From Georgenia yuyongxinii (GTDB lineage Bacteria > Actinomycetota > Actinomycetes > Actinomycetales > Actinomycetaceae), in the NCBI RefSeq assembly GCF_006352065.1, contig NZ_CP040915.1:3534001-3598000 (forward strand): a stretch of DNA of 64,000 nucleotides. The letters are read 5' to 3'. The notes under the pieces are model-generated. The model made no database searches and was not told where the DNA came from. It saw only the letters and a program-made list of their open reading frames with translations. Position numbers and translations under genes: made by a program. Below are positions 1-7,297 of the stretch, one piece after another; position 1 is the first letter of the stretch, and the number at the start of each line of letters is the position of its first letter.

Positions 1-50
1 GGTGGCCCACGCGGCACTGGCTGTCCTCGCGGTGTCGCGGGGTCGGCGTC

Positions 51-782
51 GTGAGCCCCCTGCCTCGTCCCTGGCGGGTCATGCGCCTGCGGGAGAGAGC
101 CGCGGACTATGCCTTCGCCCTGCGGCACGAGGCGCGGGCGCTCCTTCGGCGGACGGATCCGCACGTGTACCGTCGGTCAGCCGCGGCCGCGGCGGTCCTG
201 CTCCTGCCGGGCGTGTTCGAGACGTGGCGGTTCATGGAGCCGCTCGCCGCCCGGCTCGCCGTCGACGGGCACCCCGTGCACGTTGTCAGCGCGCTGGGCA
301 TCAACCGCCGTCGAGTCCTCGACGGGGCCGAGCGTGCCGCGCGCTACCTCGAAGAGCAGGACCTCACCGGAGTCGTGCTCGTCGCGCACTCCAAGGGGGG
401 CCTCATCGGCAAGACCCTCATGCTCGCCGACGGCGGAGCCCGGGTGGCCGGCATGGTCGCCGTGGCCACACCGTGGGAGGGCTCGGTCTACGCCCGCCTC
501 TTCCCGCCCGGCTCCGCCGTGCGCCACTTCTCGCCACGCGACCCGCACATCGTGGCGCTGGGTCGGGCGCGCGGCGTCAACGACCGGATCATCGCAGTGG
601 CCCCGGCGTGGGACCCGCACATCCCGGGCACCGGGGCGCTGCCGGGTGCCCGTCGCACGGTGCGGCTCAAGGGGTCCGGGCACTTTCGCGTGCTGGATGA
701 CGCGGACCTCGTGGAGGCGGTCCGCACCGCCGTGACCGAGCTCGGCGACGAGGGCTCGTTCCCGCGGGTCGACGGGGCCTGA
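51..782 (+). CDS. alpha/beta hydrolase, esterase/lipase-like
   Basis: This 243-residue protein has the alpha/beta-hydrolase layout. A core strand (AVLLLPGVFETW, residues about 47-58) is followed by the nucleophile elbow LVAHSKGG at about residues 110-117. An acidic residue lies in the DPHIPG stretch near 190, and the candidate catalytic His is in SGHF near 207. The elbow reads A-H-S-K-G instead of the usual G-H-S-x-G. It probably hydrolyses an ester or lipid, but the substrate cannot be read from sequence. There is no signal peptide. The start is a GTG at 51, and an ATG at 81 (MRLRERAAD) is an equally reasonable start. It stands alone, and about 160 bp separate it from the next gene. Confidence 0.75.
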   Translation: MSPLPRPWRVMRLRERAADYAFALRHEARALLRRTDPHVYRRSAAAAAVLLLPGVFETWRFMEPLAARLAVDGHPVHVVSALGINRRRVLDGAERAARYLEEQDLTGVVLVAHSKGGLIGKTLMLADGGARVAGMVAVATPWEGSVYARLFPPGSAVRHFSPRDPHIVALGRARGVNDRIIAVAPAWDPHIPGTGALPGARRTVRLKGSGHFRVLDDADLVEAVRTAVTELGDEGSFPRVDGA

Positions 783-884
783 CCGCACCTGACGCGCCCT
801 GGCACGGCCGACGCCGGCCGAGCATCCCGGCGCCCGTGGCCCGCCCCTCGCACCCCCGCGTACCCCGGCCCCACGCCCCCGCTG

Positions 885-944
885 TTGACAGCACCACGCC
901 CCACGAGCACGATGCGTCATTGATATAGATCATTGAGTCATTGA
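885..944 (+). promoter_or_regulatory. candidate promoter and triple TCATTGA operator before the membrane protein/GntR pair
   Basis: A consensus -35 TTGACA lies at 885-890. Seventeen bases later comes CACGAT (908-913), a weak -10. Just downstream the heptamer TCATTGA occurs three times in direct orientation, at 917-923, 930-936 and 938-944. The third copy ends one base before the GTG start at 946. Since the second gene of the operon is a YtrA-type GntR regulator, and this subfamily usually autoregulates, the heptamers are a reasonable operator candidate. Confidence 0.45.
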
Positions 945-945
945 G

Positions 946-1839
946 GTGGTCGCGATGTCGTCTCCGCTCCTGCTCCTGGTGTTTGCTCCGCTGCTCGCCC
1001 TCGCCGTGGGCACCGCCCTGCTCGCCGCTGTGCTGGCCTGGACCGGTGCGCGCGCCCGGCCGGCGGGGACGGCCGACGCAGCGGCTGCCGCGGCTCGCCG
1101 CCACCAGCTCACCACCGGGGTGCTCGCGCTCGTCGGCGGCCTGGTCGTCGCCGCCGCCGCGGCCTCGCTCGCCCCGACCGCACTCCTCTCCGTCACCGGC
1201 GTGCCCGGACTCGTGGCCGCGCTCGCGCCCTACGGCGCCGCCCTGGTGCTCCTGGCGGTCCACGCGGCCGGCGAGCTCACCTGGCCACGCCCACGCGGCG
1301 CGGTGCGGTCTGCGGTGCTGGTGCACCGGAGCCTCCGCGACCTCACCGGTGCCCGGGCGTGGCTCCTAGCCGGCACCTCGGCCGTCACGGTCGCGCTGCT
1401 GGTGGCCTTCGGGGCCACCGCGGCCGACGACGGCCGCATGGTCGCCAACCACCTCACCGCCGCCGAGATCGCGGCAGGTATCTCGGGCCTGCGGGGGCCC
1501 TACCCCGGCTGGCCGTACGGCGGACCGGCCCTGGTGGCGCTCGGGCTGGTGCTCCTGAGCACGCTGGCGGTGCTGCACCTGGTCGCCCGCCGCGCCGCGG
1601 TGGGCGGCGCGGACCGGGAGGTCGACCACGCGCTGCGCCTCGCCTCTGTGCGGCGGGTGCTGGGTGGGGTGCAGCTGCTCGTGGGGGCGGCCCTGACCGG
1701 TTACGCAGTCGTCGGCGGGATCTCCCTGTACGGGGCGGGCTGGCAGGGTGCGGCGCTCACGTGTCTAGGGGTCGCCGTCGTCTCGCTGGTGGTCTCGTTC
1801 GGCGCGCTGCTGAGCTCGTTGCGCCCGGTCCGGGCGTGA
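946..1839 (+). CDS. multi-pass membrane protein of unknown function, operon with GntR regulator
   Basis: I do not recognise a family. The protein is 297 residues and very rich in Ala, Leu and Val. About seven hydrophobic stretches are visible, at roughly residues 6-30, 60-80, 86-108, 138-155, 195-215, 240-262 and 268-290. Charged, Arg-rich loops separate them. There is no obvious transporter signature or nucleotide-binding motif. The stop codon overlaps the GTG start of a YtrA-type GntR regulator (GTGA, 1836-1839), so the two are translationally coupled. YtrA-type regulators usually control membrane transport or stress proteins, so this is probably the regulated target. A start at the ATG at 955 (MSSPLL) is also possible. 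Confidence 0.7.
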   Translation: MVAMSSPLLLLVFAPLLALAVGTALLAAVLAWTGARARPAGTADAAAAAARRHQLTTGVLALVGGLVVAAAAASLAPTALLSVTGVPGLVAALAPYGAALVLLAVHAAGELTWPRPRGAVRSAVLVHRSLRDLTGARAWLLAGTSAVTVALLVAFGATAADDGRMVANHLTAAEIAAGISGLRGPYPGWPYGGPALVALGLVLLSTLAVLHLVARRAAVGGADREVDHALRLASVRRVLGGVQLLVGAALTGYAVVGGISLYGAGWQGAALTCLGVAVVSLVVSFGALLSSLRPVRA

Positions 1840-2234
1840 GCGCGCGCATCGCCGTCGACCTGACCTCCGCGGTGCCGCCCTACGAACAGGTCCGCACCCA
1901 GGTCAGCGCCCTCGTCACCGCCGGCGAGCTGCGGCCCGGCGACCGGCTCCCGACCGTGCGCGACCTCGCCGCGGACCTCGGACTGGCCGTCGGCACCGTG
2001 CAGCGGGCGTACCGCGAGCTGGAGGCGGCCGGCGTGGTGCTCTCGCGGCGGCGGGTGGGGACGGTGGTCGCGCCGGGCGCGGCCGACGGCCGGGACGGCG
2101 CCGGACGCGACGCCGCCACCGCACGCGCCCGGGCGCTGGTGGCAGAGCTGCGCACGGCCGGGCTGACGGACGGTGAGATCCTCGACGTCGTGCGCGCGGC
2201 ACTGCTCAGCCCGACGCCGCTCAGCCCAGGCTGA
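1836..2234 (+). CDS. GntR-family transcriptional regulator, YtrA subfamily
   Basis: The 132-residue protein opens with an N-terminal winged helix of GntR type: PPYEQVRTQV, then GELRPGDRLPTVRDLAADLG, then VGTVQRAYRELEAAGVV and a basic wing (SRRRVGT). Only about 50 residues follow the wing. That short helical tail is the mark of the YtrA subfamily, as opposed to FadR or HutC types, which have large effector domains. The GTG start is shared with the preceding gene's stop (4-bp overlap). Its 3' end overlaps the convergent murB gene by 14 bp. It probably represses its own operon through the repeats at 917-944. Confidence 0.88.
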   Translation: MSARIAVDLTSAVPPYEQVRTQVSALVTAGELRPGDRLPTVRDLAADLGLAVGTVQRAYRELEAAGVVLSRRRVGTVVAPGAADGRDGAGRDAATARARALVAELRTAGLTDGEILDVVRAALLSPTPLSPG

Positions 2235-3402
2235 CGCCCACGAGCACGGGCTCGGGGACGAGCTCGACGCCGTAGGTGTCGCGGACGCCGTCGCGCACCG
2301 ACCGGGCCAGGGCGAGCAGGTCCGCCGCGGTGGCCCCGCCGCGGTTGGTCAGCGCCAGGGAGTGCTTGGTGGACAGACTGGCCGGGGCGCCGAGCGTGTA
2401 GCCCTTGTCGAAGCCGGCGCGGGAGATGAGCCAGGCGGCGGAGGTCTTGACCACGCCGTCGACGACGGGTGCGGCGGCGCCGATCTGCCGGATCCGGGTG
2501 TGGTCGGTCACCGGGTAGCGAGGCGCCTCGGGCGGCAGCGCCGCATCTGCCTGCGAAACGGTCATGACGGGGTTGGTGAAGAACGACCCGGCGGACCAGG
2601 TGTCGTGGTCGGCGGCATCGAGAACCATCCCCTTGCTCCCGCGCAGGGCGAGCACCGCCTCGCGCACCTCGGTCGCGGGCACCCGGGCGCCGACGTCGAC
2701 GCCGAGCCGGCGGGCCAGCTCGGGGTAGCGCACCGGTGCCGACAGCGTGGCCAGGCGCATCTGGAAGGTCACCTCGAGGACGACGTAGCGCGGGGTGGGG
2801 CCCCAGGTGCGCCCACCGCCGTCATCGGCGTCCGTCAGGGAGCGCTTGAGGACCGAGGTGCGGTAGCCGAGGCCGAGCTCACCCACGGCGAGCATGCGGG
2901 TGCGGCGCTCGAGCCGGTCGTACACGCGCACCGAGGAGAGGGTCTCGGCGACCTCCTGGCCGTAAGCGCCGACGTTCTGCACAGGGGTGGCGCCGGTGGA
3001 GCCGGGGATACCGGAGAGGGCCTCGACGCCCATCCATCCCTCGTCGACGGCGGTGGCGACCACCTCGTCCCAGGGCTGGCCGGCGGGCACGGTCAGGCTG
3101 GCCCCGGCGCAGGAGGAGTCCGCCTGGCCGTCGATGCCCCGGCGGGCGTCGCGCACGACGACGCCGTCGAAGCCGGCGTCCGCGGCGAGCAGGTTCGACC
3201 CGCCGCCCAGGACCAGGACCGGCGTGCCGGCGTCGTCCGCCGCCCGGACGGCGTCGACGAGCTCGGCCTCGGTGCTCGCCTCGACGTAGGCGGCCACCGG
3301 ACCGCCGACCCGCAGCGTGGTCAGCTCGGCCAGCGTGGGGGTGCCGGCGGCGAAGGTGGCGCCGGCGGGGGCGGCGAGGGAGGTCACGGCGGAGGTGGTC
3401 AT
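2221..3402 (-). CDS. murB: UDP-N-acetylenolpyruvoylglucosamine reductase MurB
   Basis: MurB reduces the enolpyruvyl group of UDP-GlcNAc-enolpyruvate with NADPH and FAD to give UDP-MurNAc in cytoplasmic peptidoglycan synthesis. The 393-residue protein has the FAD-binding core TTLRVGGP near residue 28 and VLGGGSNLL near 63. It also has the GIPGSTGATPVQNVGAYGQE segment and the catalytic-serine loop WSAGSFFTNPV near 270. Length and order fit the FAD-binding MurB family. It is the last gene of a minus-strand cluster running from rpmG through two MaoC-type dehydratases, an order common in actinobacteria. The 3' end overlaps the GntR gene. Confidence 0.96.
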   Translation of the reverse strand: MTTSAVTSLAAPAGATFAAGTPTLAELTTLRVGGPVAAYVEASTEAELVDAVRAADDAGTPVLVLGGGSNLLAADAGFDGVVVRDARRGIDGQADSSCAGASLTVPAGQPWDEVVATAVDEGWMGVEALSGIPGSTGATPVQNVGAYGQEVAETLSSVRVYDRLERRTRMLAVGELGLGYRTSVLKRSLTDADDGGGRTWGPTPRYVVLEVTFQMRLATLSAPVRYPELARRLGVDVGARVPATEVREAVLALRGSKGMVLDAADHDTWSAGSFFTNPVMTVSQADAALPPEAPRYPVTDHTRIRQIGAAAPVVDGVVKTSAAWLISRAGFDKGYTLGAPASLSTKHSLALTNRGGATAADLLALARSVRDGVRDTYGVELVPEPVLVGVSLG

Positions 3403-3472
3403 CCGTCAAGGGTAGGTCGGGCCCTGCACGCGGGCTGTGTGATGCTCCTCGCCCGGTGCGCGCCCGGCCCCG

Positions 3473-4015
3473 TCAGTCCAGCCGCACCACTGCTTGGGCC
3501 TTGGCGAGCACGCTCGCGCCGCCGGAGGTCACCTTGAGGTCCACTCGCACGGAGCTGGCGGCCAGGTCCACCGCGCCCACCGTGCCGGTCACCTCGACCT
3601 CGACGTGCCCGGGGTCGGGCACCTCGATCGGCCGGGTGAACCGGACCCCGTAGTCCATGACGGCGCCCGGGTCGCCCGCCCAGTCGGCGACGGCGGACCC
3701 GGCCAGGCCCATCGTCGCCATGCCGTGCGCGATGACGCCGGGCAGCCCCACCTCACGGGCGAAGCGGTCGTTGTAGTGGATGGGGTTGAAGTCGCCGCTG
3801 GCGCCGGCGTAGCGCACGAGCAGGTCGCGGTCGACGGCGTAGGTGCGGATGAACAGCTGCTGGCCGGGCTCGAGGTCGGTGAGGACCGGCCGGGTCGCCG
3901 GCGCTTCCCTCGACGCTGGGGCGTCCGCCGTCACGGACGCATCCGCCGTCGGCTGGGCTTCCGCCGCCACGACTTCGAGCCCGCGCGTGGACTCGTCGGT
4001 CGTCGACTCGCTCAT
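3473..4015 (-). CDS. MaoC/HotDog dehydratase, HadB-like
   Basis: The 180-residue protein has an N-terminal Ala/Thr-rich linker of about 45 residues followed by a MaoC HotDog domain. The hydratase motif is DFNPIHYNDRFA, with catalytic Asp and His, followed by GVIAHGMATMGL. In mycobacteria the related HadB pairs with HadA or HadC as a 3-hydroxyacyl-ACP dehydratase. This organism probably makes no mycolates, so a related acyl-thioester dehydratase role is inferred. The ATG overlaps the stop of the upstream partner gene (ATGA, 4012-4015), which supports an obligate heterodimer. Confidence 0.85.
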   Translation of the reverse strand: MSESTTDESTRGLEVVAAEAQPTADASVTADAPASREAPATRPVLTDLEPGQQLFIRTYAVDRDLLVRYAGASGDFNPIHYNDRFAREVGLPGVIAHGMATMGLAGSAVADWAGDPGAVMDYGVRFTRPIEVPDPGHVEVEVTGTVGAVDLAASSVRVDLKVTSGGASVLAKAQAVVRLD

Positions 4016-4485
4016 CGGCCCTCTCCTCGCACGGCGAGGGTGGACACGACCGTGGCCACCGGGGTGTCGTCGGCGTCGGCCACCTCCGCACGGGTGGTGA
4101 CCAGCGTGATGCCGGCCCGCTCGACGATCTTGTCCACGTGGACCGTGGTCCGCAGCCGGTCCCCGGCCACGATCGGCCGGTGGTGGCTGAAGCGCTCCTC
4201 GGCGTGGACCACGCGGGAGAAGTCGATGCCCGCCTCCTCGCTGCCCACGTACGCCTGTTCGGCGCGCTGGGCGACGATCACCGCGAACGTGGGCGGCGCG
4301 ACGACGTCCGCGTAGCCGAGCGCCCACGCGGCGTCGGGGTCGAAGTGCGCCGGATGGGTGGCGCCGGTGGCCCGGGCCATCTCGGCGATCTTCACGCGGG
4401 AGACCTCGTAGATCTCCGTAGGGGCATAGGAACGCCCCACGAGCGTCGTGTCGACGCTGGTGGGGCGTGCGCTGCTGGCGGTCAT
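4012..4485 (-). CDS. FAS1-like/MaoC N-terminal dehydratase, HadA-like
   Basis: The 157-residue HotDog protein resembles the MaoC_dehydrat_N (HadA) family. Visible segments are GRSYAPTEIYEVSR near the N-terminus, THPAHFDPDAAWALGYADVV in the middle, APPTFAVIV, and the ERFSHHRPIVAGDRLR strand. HadA-type subunits bind substrate and usually lack the catalytic His-Asp of the partner, which here sits in the coupled downstream gene. It lies 32 bp downstream of rpmG on the same strand, matching the rpmG-hadA-hadB order of many actinobacteria. Confidence 0.85.
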   Translation of the reverse strand: MTASSARPTSVDTTLVGRSYAPTEIYEVSRVKIAEMARATGATHPAHFDPDAAWALGYADVVAPPTFAVIVAQRAEQAYVGSEEAGIDFSRVVHAEERFSHHRPIVAGDRLRTTVHVDKIVERAGITLVTTRAEVADADDTPVATVVSTLAVRGEGR

Positions 4486-4517
4486 CTCCCCAGACTAGCC
4501 AGGGACGACCGCCAGGA

Positions 4518-4688
4518 TCAGCGGGTCTCGCGGTGCGTGGTCTTGGCGTTGCAGCGCGGGCAGTACTTCGCCAGCTCGAGCCGGTCGGGGTTGTTCCGAC
4601 GGTTCTTCTTGGTGATGTAGTTGCGCTCCTTGCACACCTCGCAGGCGAGGGTGATCTTGGGGCGAACGTCGCTCGACTTGCTGGCCAC
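4518..4688 (-). CDS. rpmG: 50S ribosomal protein L33 (bL33)
   Basis: This 56-residue basic protein begins [19 protein letters not shown] and ends KTTHRETR. It carries two CxxC pairs (CEVC near residue 17 and CPRC near 43), so it is the zinc-binding form of L33. The start is a GTG at 4688 preceded by a GAGGAA ribosome site about 8 bases upstream. It sits just after tRNA-Met and before the HadA-like gene, a conserved actinobacterial order. Confidence 0.96.
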   Translation of the reverse strand: MASKSSDVRPKITLACEVCKERNYITKKNRRNNPDRLELAKYCPRCNAKTTHRETR

Positions 4689-4752
4689 GGCTGTTCCTCA
4701 CGTATCGATCGTGCGAGCGGCCATCTCAGGCTGCTTCGGCTGTTCCTGTCGG

Positions 4753-4826
4753 TAGCGGGGGCGGGGCTCGAACCCGCGACCTCACGATTATGAGTCGTGC
4801 GCTCTCACCAACTGAGCTACCCCGCC
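4753..4826 (-). tRNA. tRNA-Met (CAT anticodon)
   Basis: Read on the minus strand, the 74-nt cloverleaf has acceptor GGCGGGG pairing with CCCCGCT and a D-arm GCTC/GAGC. The anticodon stem CACGA/TCGTG has loop CTCATAA (anticodon CAT), and the T-arm is GCGGG TTCGAGC CCCGC. The discriminator is A and no CCA is encoded. Elongator Met is favoured because the acceptor end is paired. It is the third tRNA of the Tyr-Thr-Met group upstream of rpmG. Confidence 0.95.
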
Positions 4827-4887
4827 GCGTCTTGCGGACCGCACCACGATACCTGCTGGGCGGCGGTGGCGGTGGCCCGTAGACCAG

Positions 4888-4960
4888 AGCCCCGAAAGGG
4901 AATCGAACCCTTGACCTTCTCCTTACCATGGAGACGCTCTGCCGACTGAGCTATCGGGGC
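4888..4960 (-). tRNA. tRNA-Thr (GGT anticodon)
   Basis: The 73-nt minus-strand cloverleaf has acceptor GCCCCGA pairing with TCGGGGC. The anticodon stem TCTCC/GGAGA encloses loop ATGGTAA (anticodon GGT), and the T-arm is AAGGG TTCGATT CCCTT. It lies between tRNA-Tyr and tRNA-Met. Confidence 0.95.
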
Positions 4961-5103
4961 GGCGCAAACGAGACTACACACAGCGCATCGTGATCGTGAA
5001 ATCCGGATGGGACCTGCGGGCCGTGAGTCCGCTCACACGGGTCTTTGGCCCGCATGTCGCCGCGCGCCGGCCCCCTGCGGGGCGTGCTGACGCATGGCAG
5101 GGT

Positions 5104-5182
5104 CCGCCGTCGGGAGCGTGCCGACGCACGGCGGGCGCCGCCGTCGGGAGCGTGTCGACCCACGGCGGGCGCCGCCGTCGGG
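5104..5182. repeat. 34-bp imperfect tandem repeat in the tRNA-Tyr/tRNA-Thr spacer
   Basis: CCGCCGTCGGG starts at 5104, 5138 and 5172, a constant 34-bp period. Units one and two differ at a few positions, and the third is partial. A decayed half unit may precede it near 5089. The rest of the 4961-5281 spacer contains no credible gene. The repeat sits inside what should be a tRNA precursor transcript. Confidence 0.75.
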
Positions 5183-5281
5183 CCCTCGATGCGCTGCCGA
5201 GGACGGCGGTACCGAGGACGACGGCGTGTCCCCCAACGACGACGGCCCACCACCGCTGTGCGCAGGTGATGGGCCGGTCCG

Positions 5282-5362
5282 TGGCGAGTGCAGGATTCGA
5301 ACCTGCGAAGCTTCCGCGGCTGATTTACAGTCAGCTCCCTTTGGCCGCTCGGGCAACTCGCC
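5282..5362 (-). tRNA. tRNA-Tyr (GTA anticodon)
   Basis: The 81-nt class II tRNA on the minus strand has acceptor GGCGAGT pairing with the 3' strand. The anticodon stem GCTGA/TCAGC encloses loop CTGTAAA (anticodon GTA). The variable arm is long, and the T-arm is GCAGG TTCGAAT CCTGC. It is the first of the Tyr-Thr-Met series. Confidence 0.95.
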
Positions 5363-5504
5363 CCGCACCCCGTAAGGTGCAGTGGGAACGATAGCAACAA
5401 CTTCCGGGCGCCCGTTAACCGGCGCCGGCGCGACGATGGTCACACCTGGGCCTCGTCCCCGGTCGCTGCGACGGATGTGCCTGGCGAGCAGGAGGAGACA
5501 CTTC

Positions 5505-6002
5505 ATGGCCGATTCGTCTTTTGACATCGTCAGCAAGGTGGACCGCCAGGAGGTGGACAACGCCGTCAACCAGGCCGCCAAGGAGATCGCCCAGCGATAC
5601 GACTTCAAGAACGTCGGCGCCTCGGTGAGGCTCGCGGGGGACGTCATCACGATGACGGCGAACTCGGCCGAGCGGGTCAAGGCCGTCCTGGACGTGCTGC
5701 AGTCGAAGCTCATCAAGCGAGGGATCTCGCTGAAGTCCCTCGACACCGGGGACGGTGAGCCCAAGCCCTCGGGCAAGGAGTACCACCTCACGGGCACCAT
5801 CAAGGAGGGGCTGAGCCAGGAGGTCGCGAAGAAGATCACCAAGCTGGTGCGCGACGAGGGGCCCAAGGCCGTGAAGGCGCTGATCACCGGCGACGAGGTG
5901 CGGGTCACCTCCAAGAGCCGTGATGACCTGCAGGCGGTCATCACGCTGCTCAAGGGCGCCGACGACATCGACGCCGCGCTGCAGTTCGTGAACTACCGCT
6001 GA
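5505..6002 (+). CDS. yajQ: YajQ family cyclic-di-GMP-binding protein
   Basis: The 165-residue protein matches the UPF0234/YajQ family over its whole length: [20 protein letters not shown] at the start, QRYDFKNVG near residue 30, [20 protein letters not shown] near 56, and the closing [13 protein letters not shown]. YajQ proteins have two ferredoxin-like subdomains that bind nucleotides, and the Xanthomonas homologue binds c-di-GMP. The role in actinobacteria is unknown. The ATG at 5505 is preceded by AGGAGGA, and the longer in-frame extension upstream is not family-like. It is monocistronic. Confidence 0.93.
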   Translation: MADSSFDIVSKVDRQEVDNAVNQAAKEIAQRYDFKNVGASVRLAGDVITMTANSAERVKAVLDVLQSKLIKRGISLKSLDTGDGEPKPSGKEYHLTGTIKEGLSQEVAKKITKLVRDEGPKAVKALITGDEVRVTSKSRDDLQAVITLLKGADDIDAALQFVNYR

Positions 6003-6028
6003 GGTTCGGCTCCGCGCTCGTCCGAGCC

Positions 6029-7090
6029 TCAGCGTGTCGCGTTGCGGAGCGCGGCCTCGATCTGCGCGCGGACGAACCACGGGCGGTCCACGATCTGGTG
6101 CCAGGTGAAGCGCAGCACGGTGTAGCCGGCCAGTGACAACGTGTTGAGGCGCACTCGTTCTGCCTCGAAGTCCGCGTGGGCTTCGCGGCCGTCGACCTCG
6201 ACGATGAGCTTGGCCTCCGCGAAGAGGACGTCCGCGCGTGCCACGATCCGGCCGGCCACGATGATGGGTTGATCCGCCTGCCAGCCCCGGATGCCGGCAT
6301 CGCGGAGGATCTGGTGCAGGCGCCGCTCCGCCGCGCTCAGCGCGCCGTCGCTGGTGTCGGCCAGCAGGCGGCGGAGCTGAGCCACACCGGGGCGGCCGGG
6401 CCACTCGTCGACCGCTCGCCGCAGCTCCGCGACCGTGAGGATCTCGCGCGTACGCACCCAGGCCATCAACCTCTCGGCCTCGGCCAAGGGCATCAGCGCC
6501 AGGCAGTCGATCGCTGTGGCACGCCGCCCGGTGACCCGGAAGCTCAGGACACGGCGGACGTCGGCAGCGGGGAAGTAGTGGGGCATGAGTCCGCGTCCGG
6601 GCCGGTGGTGCTGCGACACCAGGACGTGCGCAAGGTGGTCGTCCGTGACCGGCATGCCGTGAAGCAAGGCCGCGGTGCGGAGACAGATGACACCCTTCGG
6701 CCACGTGAGTGCGGCACCGGCGGCCCGCAGCCTCACCGGGTCGAGCGTCGGCGGCACCTGCTCGACGTACGCGGCACCGACGACGTGACGCCACACCCCG
6801 CGGTCGACCTTGACCCGGATGACCGCGCGCGTGAGCCCCGCCTGGGCGGCCATGGCAAGCGTGAAGACGTGGAGCACCTTGGCCTTCCTCAGGCGGTGCT
6901 CGGCCGCCTCGCGGTCGCGCCTGTCCATGGGCCGAAGCATGGCGGGCGCACCGATGAGGCCGTTCGCGTCATCCACAGGCAGGGCCACCTGCGTGTCGCT
7001 GGAGTGCGGTGGGTACGGCGCGAGCGCCACAGATGCGCGGTCCGGCTCGATGCGCACAGGCTCGACGAGCACCGAGAGCGGTCTGGTCAA
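6029..7090 (-). CDS. DUF559 endonuclease-like protein with AbiEi-like N-terminal region
   Basis: The 353-residue protein is of a type frequent in actinobacteria. Its middle (RLRAAGAALTWPKGVICLRTAALLHGMP) resembles the winged-helix region of AbiEi-type antitoxin proteins. Its C-terminus carries a DUF559/Vsr-like nuclease fold: the beta-strand acidic motif ADVLFAEAKLIVEVDGREAH (about 285-304), then ERVRLNTLSLAGYTVLRFTW. The EVDG Asp and upstream acidic residues would be metal ligands. No AbiEii-type nucleotidyltransferase partner is adjacent. The N-terminal 50 residues are weakly conserved, and an internal ATG (MLRPMDRR) could be the true start. An 18-bp perfect palindrome lies 15 bp upstream of the ATG. 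Confidence 0.72.
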   Translation of the reverse strand: MTRPLSVLVEPVRIEPDRASVALAPYPPHSSDTQVALPVDDANGLIGAPAMLRPMDRRDREAAEHRLRKAKVLHVFTLAMAAQAGLTRAVIRVKVDRGVWRHVVGAAYVEQVPPTLDPVRLRAAGAALTWPKGVICLRTAALLHGMPVTDDHLAHVLVSQHHRPGRGLMPHYFPAADVRRVLSFRVTGRRATAIDCLALMPLAEAERLMAWVRTREILTVAELRRAVDEWPGRPGVAQLRRLLADTSDGALSAAERRLHQILRDAGIRGWQADQPIIVAGRIVARADVLFAEAKLIVEVDGREAHADFEAERVRLNTLSLAGYTVLRFTWHQIVDRPWFVRAQIEAALRNATR

Positions 7091-7104
7091 CGAGATGGTC
7101 AGGA

Positions 7105-7122
7105 TGGTCGTTTAAACGACCA
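7105..7122. promoter_or_regulatory. 18-bp perfect palindrome, candidate operator
   Basis: TGGTCGTTTAAACGACCA reads the same on both strands. It lies 15 bp upstream of the DUF559 gene's ATG at 7090. The AT-rich centre inside otherwise GC-rich DNA is typical of a dimeric regulator site or promoter core. The remainder of 7123-7297 shows no gene. Confidence 0.5.
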
Positions 7123-7297
7123 ATCTGGCCACCTCGTTTCGGCACGCACGCACAAGCGGTCGCGATTAGCCCACGCGCGTAGCGGCTAAACGAGCGGTCG
7201 ACGAGCGCGCGAGGACCGGTCCCGGCCGCACGGGAGCCACGACGCCGTCGCCGACCGTGGGCACGGCCCGAACACGCTGGTCCTGAAGCCGCGAGCC

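Noticed and set aside
51-782. Alpha/beta hydrolase as the missing MenH
   Set aside because: It is over 30 kb from the nearest biosynthetic men gene, its nucleophile motif is A-H-S-K-G, and its context gives no menaquinone link.
5101-5185. Possible CRISPR array in the tRNA spacer
   Set aside because: The repeats are contiguous 34-bp units without unique spacers, and no cas gene is present.
6029-7090. Type IV toxin-antitoxin pair (AbiEi/AbiEii)
   Set aside because: Only the AbiEi-like region is present, fused to DUF559. No nucleotidyltransferase toxin gene is adjacent.
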